Of a stretch of 10,478 nt of DNA, positions 1 through 6,676 are shown one piece after another. The position numbers and the translations under genes are program-made. The notes beneath the pieces were generated by a model, which saw nothing but the letters and a program-made list of their open reading frames with translations, was not told the origin of the DNA and searched no databases. Source of the stretch: DATEMK01 sp039914625 (GTDB taxonomy: Bacteria > Bacteroidota > Bacteroidia > AKYH767-A > OLB10); the NCBI GenBank assembly GCA_039914625.1, contig JBDSOU010000197.1, positions 1 to 10,478 of the forward strand, in the 5' to 3' direction. The stretch's first letter is position 1. Every line of letters begins with the position of its first letter.

Positions 1-591
1 ACAATCAGCATTCGTAAACTGGCAATGAAGGAGGGATTGATGAATGAAAAGTATTTGAATGAATTAATCTGGCGCGAATTTTTAATGCAGGTACTTTGGC
101 ATTTTCCACATAATGAAACAAATCCATTCAAGAGAAAATATGAAACTATCAAATGGCGGAATAACGAAGCTGAATTTGCAAAATGGAGTAAAGGGGAAAC
201 AGGATTTCCCATTGTGGATGCAGGGATGAAAGAGTTAAATGAAACGGGTTTCATGCACAACCGTGTGCGTATGATTGTTGCGAATTTTCTTACAAAGATT
301 TTGCTCATTGACTGGCGATGGGGCGAAACGTATTTTGCTGAAAAGCTAACCGATTTTGAATTATCAAGCAATAACGGCAACTGGCAATGGGCAGCAGGAT
401 GCGGTTGCGATGCCGCGCCTTATTTCAGAATTTTTAATCCGTTTACACAAGCCGAAAGATTTGATCCTGAAAATAAATATATTAGTAAATGGGTTCAGGG
501 ATTTAATCCCGCAAAATATTTAGAACCTATGGTTGATTTTAACCTTGGCAGAAAAAACGCACTTCAATTTTTTAAAACGGCACTATCATGA
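1..591 (+). CDS. phrB: Deoxyribodipyrimidine photolyase (class I), C-terminal part, 5' end outside window
   Basis: This is the FAD-binding catalytic domain of a cryptochrome/photolyase-family enzyme, which uses blue or near-UV light and reduced FAD to split pyrimidine dimers in cytoplasmic DNA. The frame is open from base 1 (TISIRKLA...), so the ATG at 25 is internal and 196 residues are visible; the antenna-binding N-terminal domain lies to the left. Family hallmarks in order are LIWREF, GFPIVDAGM, MHNRVRMIVANFL, LLIDWRWGE, NNGNWQWAA and DAAPYFRIFNP, which form the FAD pocket and the tryptophan-rich lesion/electron-transfer region. The family's usual Ser/Thr residues after WQWAA are replaced by a Gly-Cys-Gly-Cys stretch. 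The stop overlaps the next gene's ATG (ATGA), implying translational coupling. The fold is certain; CPD photolyase versus a cryptochrome-like function is less so, because the N-terminus is unseen. Confidence 0.93.
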   Translation, partial: TISIRKLAMKEGLMNEKYLNELIWREFLMQVLWHFPHNETNPFKRKYETIKWRNNEAEFAKWSKGETGFPIVDAGMKELNETGFMHNRVRMIVANFLTKILLIDWRWGETYFAEKLTDFELSSNNGNWQWAAGCGCDAAPYFRIFNPFTQAERFDPENKYISKWVQGFNPAKYLEPMVDFNLGRKNALQFFKTALS

Positions 592-1076
592 AAATATTCA
601 CCTTAAAAAGAGAAATAATAGTTCCTGTTTCCATTTCAGAAGCTTGGTTGTTTTTTTCGGACCCAAGAAACCTTAAAAAAATTACTCCTCCGGAAATGGA
701 TTTTACTATATTAACAGAAAACTTGCCTGACAAAGTTTATTCAGGGCTTGTAATCGAATATTCAGTAAGTCCTTTGCTTGGTATAAAAACAAAATGGGTT
801 TCTGAAATTAAAAAAGTGAATGAACCAACATTTTTTATTGATGAGCAAAGGAAAGGTCCTTATTCATTCTGGATGCATAAACATAGTTTTGAAGAAACAG
901 CAGGGGGAACATTGATAAAAGATGAAGTTCAGTATGCGTTACCATTTTCTTTATTTGGTATTGCAGCACATACTATATTTGTAAAAAGGAAATTGAATAA
1001 AATATTTAATTACAGAACAAAAATCATTGAAAAGACATTTAGTAATGACACAATAGAATCTGCATTATTTATTTAA
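588..1076 (+). CDS. SRPBCC-family (START-like) ligand-binding protein, photolyase-associated
   Basis: A 162-residue cytoplasmic protein of the SRPBCC (polyketide cyclase / ligand-binding) superfamily, a helix-grip fold with a hydrophobic pocket. Characteristic segments are SDPRNLKKITPPEM (24-37), GLVIEYSVSPLLGIK (53-67), DEQRKGPY (85-92) and the C-terminal PFSLFGIAAHTIFV (119-132). The start at 588 is fixed by the ATGA overlap with the photolyase and by the homologous N-terminus. Members of this subgroup commonly sit beside photolyases in Bacteroidota and Proteobacteria, often with MerR/CarH-type light regulators and a TIGR01777 epimerase-like protein; that is family knowledge, and those partners are not in the window. 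The ligand and molecular role are unknown. Coupling to the photolyase suggests a light or oxidative-stress role, which is inference. Confidence 0.88.
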   Translation: MKIFTLKREIIVPVSISEAWLFFSDPRNLKKITPPEMDFTILTENLPDKVYSGLVIEYSVSPLLGIKTKWVSEIKKVNEPTFFIDEQRKGPYSFWMHKHSFEETAGGTLIKDEVQYALPFSLFGIAAHTIFVKRKLNKIFNYRTKIIEKTFSNDTIESALFI

Positions 1077-1101
1077 AAATATTAACAACTGTTTTATCAA
1101 T

Positions 1102-2295
1102 ATGATATTAAAAAGAATTTTTACTGTTGTAATTTTAATAAGTGTTGGTTTTCGTTTGCACGCGCAACAAGTCGGTCACACGCAAGTAACATTTATTGAT
1201 CCTTCTCGAAACAATCGCTCTATTACGACTGAAGTTTATTATCCCGCTACAATGGCAGGGAATAATACTCCGATAGCAGCAGGTGTTTTTCCAATAATTG
1301 TTTTCGGTCATGGTTTCGTAATGACTTGGAACGCATATCAAAATTTCTGGAATGATTTGATTCCTGAAGGATATATACTTGCCTTCCCTACAACCGAGGG
1401 AGGTTTTGCTCCTAATCATGCTGATTTCGGAGCCGACTTAAAATTCCTTGTTACCGAAATTCAGAATAACGGTGCGGGAACTTCAGTACCCGTTTCAAGT
1501 GTGGGAACCACTTCCGCCATCATGGGTCATTCAATGGGAGGCGGCTGTTCTTTTCTTGGAGCAGAAAATAATTCCGGAATTTCAACGATGGTTTCCTTTG
1601 CGGCTGCAAATACAAATCCATCGTCAATAACTGCAGCGCAACAGGTTTCTGTTCCGGTCCTCGTATTCAGCGGAACAAATGATTGTGTTGCTCCTCCTGC
1701 ACAACAACAGGATTTTATTTATGATTCAACCGCTTCCGCTTATAAAACACAAGTTTATATTACCGGAGGAGGGCATTGTTATTTTGCCGATTACAATTTT
1801 AATTGCGCATTTGGTGAAGCCACATGTTCTCCAAGCCCGACAATAACCCGTGCAGAACAGCATGCGACAACTTCTGATTTTCTTAAATTGTGGCTGGCTT
1901 ATTATCTGAAAGGCGATTGCAACAAAGCACAGGAATTTCAAGATTCGCTGTCATCCAGCACACGAATTACATTTCGTCAAAGTCAAAGCATTTCTTGTGC
2001 CACAGGAATTCATGAGGTATCAAACAATAAAGATGTTGCTTTAAATATATTTCCGAATCCTGGAAGTGAGATCATTACTATTCAATTTTTATTAGAGCCA
2101 CCGTTAGATGTTTACATAGAAATAATAAACATGCTTGGTCAGAAAATTAATTTTTCTGGGAATGGGAAAATTAATGCTGGTAAAAGAGAAATTCAATTTA
2201 ATGGAAAAGACCTCGGATTATCAGAAGGAATTTATATGATTCGTCTTTTTATAAATGACAAAGTTTATAACAAACTATTTTTTTATTCAGATTAA
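1102..2295 (+). CDS. Secreted alpha/beta hydrolase (dienelactone hydrolase/cutinase-like) with T9SS sorting domain
   Basis: A 397-residue secreted esterase-type hydrolase. Residues 1-21 form a signal peptide (basic start, hydrophobic core, cleavage probably after LHA). The catalytic domain spans about 25-285: oxyanion-side FGHGF (68-72), nucleophile elbow GHSMGGG with Ser144, acid in GTND (Asp194) and base in GGGH (His225). Residues 314-397 form a type A T9SS C-terminal domain (FPNPGSEIITI near the start, EGIYMIRL near the end), so the enzyme should be exported and released or anchored at the cell surface. The elbow, the VPVLVFSGTNDCVAP strand and the following YDS segment resemble cutinase/PET-hydrolase-type polyesterases. 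Seven cysteines in the mature catalytic part suggest disulfides. It starts 25 bp after the SRPBCC gene and may share its transcript. The natural substrate is unknown; a generic esterase or lipase is the cautious call. Confidence 0.9.
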   Translation: MILKRIFTVVILISVGFRLHAQQVGHTQVTFIDPSRNNRSITTEVYYPATMAGNNTPIAAGVFPIIVFGHGFVMTWNAYQNFWNDLIPEGYILAFPTTEGGFAPNHADFGADLKFLVTEIQNNGAGTSVPVSSVGTTSAIMGHSMGGGCSFLGAENNSGISTMVSFAAANTNPSSITAAQQVSVPVLVFSGTNDCVAPPAQQQDFIYDSTASAYKTQVYITGGGHCYFADYNFNCAFGEATCSPSPTITRAEQHATTSDFLKLWLAYYLKGDCNKAQEFQDSLSSSTRITFRQSQSISCATGIHEVSNNKDVALNIFPNPGSEIITIQFLLEPPLDVYIEIINMLGQKINFSGNGKINAGKREIQFNGKDLGLSEGIYMIRLFINDKVYNKLFFYSD

Positions 2296-2353
2296 TTGAT
2301 TTTTTTTCTTGTGATGTTTCCGCCTCCGTGTTTTTACCGTTGAAATCTTTTTT

Positions 2354-2361
2354 TAATTTTG
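2354..2361 (+). promoter_or_regulatory. Possible Bacteroidota -7 promoter element
   Basis: TAATTTTG matches the Bacteroidota -7 consensus TAnnTTTG exactly and ends 13 bases before the ATG of the YdeI-like gene. The expected -33 TTTG is poor here (TTTT at 2331-2334, 19-base spacing), so the site is tentative. If used, the leader would be very short. Confidence 0.3.
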
Positions 2362-2374
2362 ACCTGCTAAAAAC

Positions 2375-3007
2375 ATGAAAAGCATGGCAACAAAAGACAA
2401 ACGCATAGATGCATACATTGCAAAAGCGCAACCGTTCGCACAACCTGTAATGAAAAAATTACGTGAGCTGGTTCACAAAGCCTGTCCCGAAGTAACGGAA
2501 ACAATCAAATGGGGAATGCCGAGCTTTGAATACAAAGGACCCATGTTTGGATTTGCAGCATTCAAGGCGCATTGTGTTGGCGGTTTCTGGAAATCGAAAT
2601 TATTAAAAGAGAAAGACCCCAACAATTATCTCGGTGAAAGAAAAAATCAGGGAGGCGAAGCAATGGGAAATCTCGGAAGAATGACTTCAATCAAAGATTT
2701 GCCTCCCGATAAAGCATTTATTGATTTTATTAAGCAGCACATGAAGTTGAATGATGAAGGGATTAAAGTTGAAAAGAAGCCGAAGCCAAAAAAGGAATTG
2801 GTGGTTCCGAAAGAATTAACCGAAGCCATTAGTAAAAATAAAAAAGCAAAAGAAACTTTTGAAAATTTTTCGTCTTCTAATAAAAGGGAATATGCGGATT
2901 GGATTATTGACGCTAAATCTGAAGCAACGAAAAGTAAAAGACTGGCGGAAGCGGTTCAATGGTTGAGCGAAGGGAAGCCGAGGTTGTGGAAGTATTTAAA
3001 GAAATAG
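2375..3007 (+). CDS. DUF1801 plus YdeI/OmpD-associated (OmdA) domain protein
   Basis: A 210-residue cytoplasmic two-domain protein. Residues about 15-125 form the DUF1801 fold (motif IKWGMPSFEYKG at 44-55), which shares the frataxin/YdhG-like architecture. After a Lys/Pro-rich linker (133-140), residues 143-207 form the YdeI/OmdA helical domain with the signature SSNKREYADWI (167-177) and a basic tail. The family has been linked to bacteriocin protection and to OmpD association in enterobacteria, but no biochemical activity is established. The start could be 2375 or the ATG at 2384 (MATKDKR); both fit homologues. No Shine-Dalgarno is visible, as usual in this phylum. It stands 79 bp after the hydrolase, probably as its own unit. 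Family call secure, function unknown. Confidence 0.88.
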   Translation: MKSMATKDKRIDAYIAKAQPFAQPVMKKLRELVHKACPEVTETIKWGMPSFEYKGPMFGFAAFKAHCVGGFWKSKLLKEKDPNNYLGERKNQGGEAMGNLGRMTSIKDLPPDKAFIDFIKQHMKLNDEGIKVEKKPKPKKELVVPKELTEAISKNKKAKETFENFSSSNKREYADWIIDAKSEATKSKRLAEAVQWLSEGKPRLWKYLKK

Positions 3008-3056
3008 CAGAAGATATTCTCTTTGCAATAGTAGGTTGCTAATTTACTTGCTGATA

Positions 3057-3149
3057 CTATTCCTTATCAAACTTTTTAGCCAGCACATTCTTTTCATTCT
3101 GTATTCTTAAAAAGTAAATCCCCTGCGCAAGATGTGATATGTTAAAATC
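3057..3149 (-). pseudogene. Remnant of a T9SS-secreted protein: last ~30 codons of the sorting domain
   Basis: Reading the minus strand, about 30 codons end at a TAG (3057-3059) and encode DFNISHLAQGIYFLRIQ..., closing with KKFDKE. This is the canonical end of a type A T9SS C-terminal domain (I-S-x-L-A-x-G-I-Y-F-L-R-I, then a basic tail). No start codon or upstream body exists: going rightwards the homology stops within the first bases of the truncated YceI gene. The frame stays open further but looks like the antisense shadow of YceI. It is therefore a gene tail left by a rearrangement. The motif is clear; the exact breakpoint (about 3140-3160) is inferred. Confidence 0.7.
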
Positions 3150-3582
3150 AGTTACCGCAATAGTTACTTCATCCAGACCGGATTTTACGGATGCTGTAGC
3201 TGAAATGACAGCTCAGGTAAATTCAGTTTCTACCGACAACGATCAAAGAGACGAACATTTACAAAAGGCAGATTTCTTTGATGCGGCAAATTTTCCGGCA
3301 ATCACTTTTAAAAGCGTTTCATTTAAAAAAGCAGCAACGCCAGGTAACTATACCGTAAAAGGAAATTTAACCATGCACGGCATTACAAAACCGGTAACAC
3401 TTAATGCGTTTGCAAGAACGGGCGTAAACCCGATGAATAATAAGGTTACAACCGGTTTTAAAATAACTGGCGAAATAAACCGCAAAGATTATGGTGTGGG
3501 TGCTTCCACTCCTTCAGCCATTGTAAGCGAAACTGTGCAGCTTACTGCAAATGCTGAATTTGTTAAGGAAATAATCAACTAA
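3139..3582 (+). CDS. YceI-family protein, N-terminally truncated
   Basis: A 147-residue frame covering most of a YceI lipocalin-like beta-barrel, a family of periplasmic proteins that bind isoprenoid or amphiphilic ligands. Recognisable segments are SSRPDFTDA (11-19), STDNDQRDEHLQKADFFDAA (31-50), LTMHGITKPVTL (77-88) and GEINRKDYGVG (111-121). Normal members run to about 190-200 residues with a signal peptide and an opening segment of the type W-x-x-D-x-x-H-S; both are missing. The ATG at 3139 lies at the point where homology begins, next to the minus-strand T9SS tail, so it is probably a fortuitous start. Without export and the first strands the product is unlikely to fold or work normally. 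Treat as a probable pseudogene; an assembly artefact is the main alternative. Confidence 0.85.
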   Translation: MLKSVTAIVTSSRPDFTDAVAEMTAQVNSVSTDNDQRDEHLQKADFFDAANFPAITFKSVSFKKAATPGNYTVKGNLTMHGITKPVTLNAFARTGVNPMNNKVTTGFKITGEINRKDYGVGASTPSAIVSETVQLTANAEFVKEIIN

Positions 3583-3676
3583 ATAAAAAGCAGACGGTAA
3601 AGGTAAATCAGGCGAGTAATTTGCAATTCGGCAGTTTGAGAAAGTTTCCTGATAGATTTTTAATTTTCAATAAACG

Positions 3677-3713
3677 AAGCCCGCAAAAAAAAATTGCGGG
3701 CTTTTGTTTTTTT
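3677..3713 (+). terminator. Rho-independent terminator between convergent YceI and TPR genes
   Basis: Perfect 10-bp stem AAGCCCGCAA (3677-3686) / TTGCGGGCTT (3694-3703) with an A7 loop, followed on the + strand by a T-rich tract. It lies 95 bp after YceI and 60 bp before the 3' end of the opposing lipoprotein gene. The T-tract favours the + strand; the stem could also act, less efficiently, for the minus-strand transcript. Confidence 0.85.
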
Positions 3714-3722
3714 GGAGGCGAA

Positions 3723-3752
3723 GGAAATTAAAATTACTTTCAGGTTGATGAA
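3723..3752. repeat. Diverged intergenic repeat, copy A
   Basis: A 30-base stretch matching 6895-6924 at 25 of 30 positions without gaps (core TAAAATT, ending in GATGAA). It sits just downstream of the YceI terminator. A 13-base sequence before that terminator (3669-3681) is also repeated exactly at 7089-7101. The element's nature is unknown. Confidence 0.4.
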
Positions 3753-3763
3753 ATGCTGATTGC

Positions 3764-5251
3764 CTAAGAACCTGCAAGTTTTTTCTTAACATCATTTCTG
3801 ATAAGCGCATAACCCGTTGCGTTGAAGTTATAATCAGTAATGTCTTTGAGAAGAGCAATTGCTTTTTCTTTATTTCCGGCAGATTCATTTGCCTGCGCCA
3901 GCCAGTATTTGTTGTAAATATTATTTTGCTGCGTCTTTTCAAAATGGCTTATTGCATCGGCATAATTTTTTTGCTTCATGCTCATGTATCCCAATGCGAA
4001 TTCATAACCATCAAGTTTGTTGGGATCTTTCACCGGATCAAGGGTAGTTTTCATTTCTTCGGCTTTGGCTTTGGCTTCATCAAAATTGCCTGAAGCGGCA
4101 GCAGTTACCGATTGCCAGTAAAGCATATTTCCTTTTTGCTGAAGCACAGCTTCATTTGTTCCGACAGCAGCACCCATTTCAGTAGAAAGAGGTTCAAGCT
4201 TTGCAACAGCATCCTTCAATGCATCCATGTCGTTACGATGCAAAGCTATACTGGCGCAGATGGACAGGCAGTTAAATTTATCAGCAGTAATTTTATCCTT
4301 CGATTCACCGGAGGCATCTAATGCAGCCGACTGGTCGTTGAGCCATTTCAATGCAGCTTTATAATCATCTGCATACAAATAAGTATTACCGATATTTAAA
4401 ATTGCAGGCGATTTTGTTTCATCGTGTGTTGCGGCTTCGGTATATGATTTTCTTGCATCATCAAAACTTCCGAGAAAAGATTCCACATGCCCTTTTTTAT
4501 AATATGGTTCAGACATTGCCGGATCAAGAGTAATGGCTTTAGCATAAGCATCTCTTGCTTTTGGAAAATCATTTTGAGCGCGGTAGCAATCGCCAAGCGA
4601 AATTTGAGCGCCCGAACTTGAAGGAGCTACTTCAACCAATTTCAGTGCATTTTCTTCTGCTTTTTTAAAATCCTTCGGGGCAGTAAAAATATAGGAGTTG
4701 GTCATAGCTGCATATCCGCCAGCCCATCCCGGAGTCATGCTTACTGCCTTTGCAAAACACTCTCTTGCTTTGTCCTCCTGGTTTCCTGCCGAAAAGGTTG
4801 CGCCTAAATCAGCCTGTGCTCTTGCAGCATCCGGATACGCATCAGCAATTTTCTTAGTCACCTCAAGACGCTTGTTCCAGTCGCTGCTGGCAAATGTGCT
4901 GACGTAATCGTAATAAAGTTTTTCGTAGTCACTTGCTCCTTCAAGATTTACTTTTGCTTTTGCAAGATCATCAGCGAAATCTTTATTGGTGGCATCAGTA
5001 AGTGCTTTAAGCGTCCATGCAATACCACACTTGGGGTCCTGTTCAGTAGCTTTCGCAAAAAGAGCGCGTGTTTTCTGTAAGTCGCCCTGGTCCTGGCAAG
5101 CCAGCCCCGATATGACAGAAGCTTTTGCTTCATTTGATTGAGTAGTAACCGGGATTTCTGTAATTTTTTCCGGTTTGTTTGAAGCACAGCCGCCTAAAGC
5201 AGCCATCGTTGCCAGGCATGCCGACAACAAGTAAATTTTTGTTTGTTTCAC
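3764..5251 (-). CDS. Tetratricopeptide-repeat lipoprotein
   Basis: A 495-residue TPR lipoprotein read from a GTG at 5251-5249. Counting from that start, KQTKIYLLSACLATMAA leads to lipobox LGGC (19-22) with Cys22 lipidated, a textbook signal peptide. An ATG at 5323 would add 24 residues before the signal and is less likely. The mature part is mostly helical TPR units, for example about 47-76, 144-174, 178-211, 213-245 (A-x-x-x-L-G-D-x-Y...A-x-x-x-A-I-x-L-D-P), 247-278, 283-315, 414-442 and 447-475. TPR solenoids mediate protein-protein contacts; Asn after Cys does not signal inner-membrane retention under the E. coli rule, so the protein is probably on the periplasmic face of the outer membrane. 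No enzymatic domain is visible. It is monocistronic here, with a terminator shared with YceI. The binding partner is unknown. Confidence 0.9.
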   Translation of the reverse strand: MKQTKIYLLSACLATMAALGGCASNKPEKITEIPVTTQSNEAKASVISGLACQDQGDLQKTRALFAKATEQDPKCGIAWTLKALTDATNKDFADDLAKAKVNLEGASDYEKLYYDYVSTFASSDWNKRLEVTKKIADAYPDAARAQADLGATFSAGNQEDKARECFAKAVSMTPGWAGGYAAMTNSYIFTAPKDFKKAEENALKLVEVAPSSSGAQISLGDCYRAQNDFPKARDAYAKAITLDPAMSEPYYKKGHVESFLGSFDDARKSYTEAATHDETKSPAILNIGNTYLYADDYKAALKWLNDQSAALDASGESKDKITADKFNCLSICASIALHRNDMDALKDAVAKLEPLSTEMGAAVGTNEAVLQQKGNMLYWQSVTAAASGNFDEAKAKAEEMKTTLDPVKDPNKLDGYEFALGYMSMKQKNYADAISHFEKTQQNNIYNKYWLAQANESAGNKEKAIALLKDITDYNFNATGYALIRNDVKKKLAGS

Positions 5252-5603
5252 GTTGAATTGTTTTATGTATTTATATTTTATGCGAAGTAAAGGAATCCTT
5301 GCCTTCACATATATATTGAGCAATAATATATATTCAAAATTTATGGTGTTTTAGATTTGGATAGATTGACTGTTTCAGTGAAATATCCTTTTGCGCTTTT
5401 TAAAAAAAAGGAACTCTTTAAAAGTGTTAGGTTTACATTAGAATTACCAGTAGTATTAAAATCACCAGCTTAAGCAAGATTCAAAAAGATTACATTAATG
5501 GCACATAATTTTCATATTAGCTTAAAAATGATAACTGATAGAGCTGTCGCAAAATGTTTCAGCATCTTGCTGAAATTTTTATTAAACATCTGAACAAAAC
5601 TAT
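5252..5603. other. 352-bp AT-rich spacer between divergent TPR and DinB genes
   Basis: This must hold the promoters of both divergent genes. Visible items are a short palindrome TTTCA-G-TGAAA (5373-5383), a weak plus-strand -7-like sequence ending TTTTG at 5393, and a terminator-like hairpin at 5557-5580. On the minus strand, 42 codons are open from 5469 to a TAA at 5343-5341, with no start codon and no recognised family. No credible gene was found. Confidence 0.5.
5557..5580 (+). terminator. Terminator-like hairpin directly upstream of the DinB-family gene
   Basis: Perfect 7-bp stem TTTCAGC (5557-5563) / GCTGAAA (5569-5575) with a 5-base loop and a following T5 (5576-5580), ending 23 bases before the DinB ATG. 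The form is that of an intrinsic terminator. Because no gene on the + strand ends upstream, it would have to act as an attenuator or leader structure, or as the end of a small RNA. Function inferred from shape only. Confidence 0.45.
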
Positions 5604-6119
5604 ATGACAACAGACACAATAAATAAAACTGAAATACTGAAATCTTTAAGCGAAAGCATTTCTGAAATGCAGCAGTTGATTTCACCTCTTGGTACAAACG
5701 AAATCAACACCATTCCCTATGACGATAGCTGGACAGCAGCGCAGTTGTTGAGCCACGTTTCCAAATCCATTAATGGAATGGCAAAAGCTATGAGTGCAGA
5801 AGGAAAGCCGGCTGAAAGGGATGCAGGAGAAAGAATTCCTGAATTAAAAAAAACATTTCTTGACTTCTCAAAGAAAATGAAATCGCCTGATTTTATAGTT
5901 CCCGAAAAAGGTCCCTTTGAAAAGGGGGCTATGACTGAAGAACTGAATAATTCTTCCGAAATGTTTAAAGAAAGCGCAGAACATGCAACATTAACTGAAG
6001 CAGTAGAAGGTCTTCCTCTCGGACCTATAACAAAATTGGAGATCCTTCATTTTGTTGTATATCATACGCAAAGACACATGCACCAATTGAAAAAAATCTG
6101 TGAAGCCATCAAAAAATAA
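5604..6119 (+). CDS. DinB-family (DinB_2-like) four-helix-bundle protein
   Basis: A 171-residue cytoplasmic protein of the DinB/YfiT metal-binding four-helix-bundle superfamily. The expected metal triad is visible: His51 in LLSHV of helix 2, and His154 and His158 in VVYHTQRHMHQL near the C-terminus (H-x3-H). The N-terminal SWTAAQLLSHV segment is the usual family signature. Bacteroidota carry many such paralogues; characterised relatives include bacillithiol- and mycothiol-dependent thiol S-transferases, but the substrate cannot be read from sequence. It has no relation to the DNA polymerase IV DinB. A VOC gene follows after 26 bp, consistent with an operon. Family call is strong, function unknown. 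Confidence 0.87.
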   Translation: MTTDTINKTEILKSLSESISEMQQLISPLGTNEINTIPYDDSWTAAQLLSHVSKSINGMAKAMSAEGKPAERDAGERIPELKKTFLDFSKKMKSPDFIVPEKGPFEKGAMTEELNNSSEMFKESAEHATLTEAVEGLPLGPITKLEILHFVVYHTQRHMHQLKKICEAIKK

Positions 6120-6145
6120 GTAACCAAGTAAATAATAGCACATTC

Positions 6146-6676
6146 ATGATGACCATGCAAAAAATAACACCTAACTTATGGTTTGACAAGCAAGCCGAAG
6201 ACGCGGTAAACTTTTATATTACTGTTTTTGAAAATTCCTCCATTATCAGAACTGCCCATTTCGGGAAAGAAGGTTTTGAAATTCACAAAATGCCGGAGGG
6301 AATGATAATGACAATTGAATTCGAATTGGCAGGACAAAAATTTGTTGCGCTCAATGGCGGACCCGTTTTTAAACTTACTGAAGCCGTATCTTTTATTATC
6401 ACCTGCGAAACACAGGACGAAGTGGACTATTACTGGAATACGCTTTCTGAAGGCGGTGATGAAAAAGCCCGGCAATGCGGATGGCTGAAAGATAAATTCG
6501 GATTGTCATGGCAAGTTGTTCCCGCTATATTACCCGACCTTTTGGCGGACAAGGACAGAGAAAAAACTGACCGTGTAATGGGTGCCATGCTCCGGATGAA
6601 AAAAATTAACATTAAAGGGCTGCAGGAAGCCTACAATGGAATAAGCCAGAGTGAAGAGGAAAGTGTTCTTGCATAA
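6146..6676 (+). CDS. VOC-family protein, PhnB-like (3-demethylubiquinone-9 3-methyltransferase-type domain)
   Basis: A 176-residue cytoplasmic protein of the vicinal-oxygen-chelate superfamily, PhnB/PF06983-like branch. Signature segments are ITPNLWFDKQAEDAVNFY (7-24), KFVALNGGP (65-73), ETQDEVDYYWNTLSEGG (88-104) and CGWLKDKFGLSWQVVP (111-126). These give the paired beta-alpha-beta-beta-beta modules; the conserved GWLKDKFG-SW-VP block is the family hallmark. Possible starts are 6146, 6149 and 6155; 6155 (MQKITP) matches the usual N-terminus best. It probably shares a transcript with the DinB-like gene 26 bp upstream. Despite the historic domain name, these proteins are not known to be methyltransferases; antibiotic-binding or other detoxification roles are possible but unsupported here. 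Confidence 0.88.
   Translation: MMTMQKITPNLWFDKQAEDAVNFYITVFENSSIIRTAHFGKEGFEIHKMPEGMIMTIEFELAGQKFVALNGGPVFKLTEAVSFIITCETQDEVDYYWNTLSEGGDEKARQCGWLKDKFGLSWQVVPAILPDLLADKDREKTDRVMGAMLRMKKINIKGLQEAYNGISQSEEESVLA

Noticed and set aside
3607..3653. Hairpin ATCAGG / CCTGAT after YceI
   Set aside because: Only six pairs around a 35-base loop; the strong terminator is at 3677.
3667..3942. Minus-strand 91-residue ORF over the TPR gene's 3' end
   Set aside because: It overlaps the TPR coding sequence in another frame and has no recognisable domain; a shadow.
5604..6119. DinB-like gene as DNA polymerase IV
   Set aside because: The protein is a 171-residue His-triad helix bundle; the shared name is historical and no polymerase motif exists.
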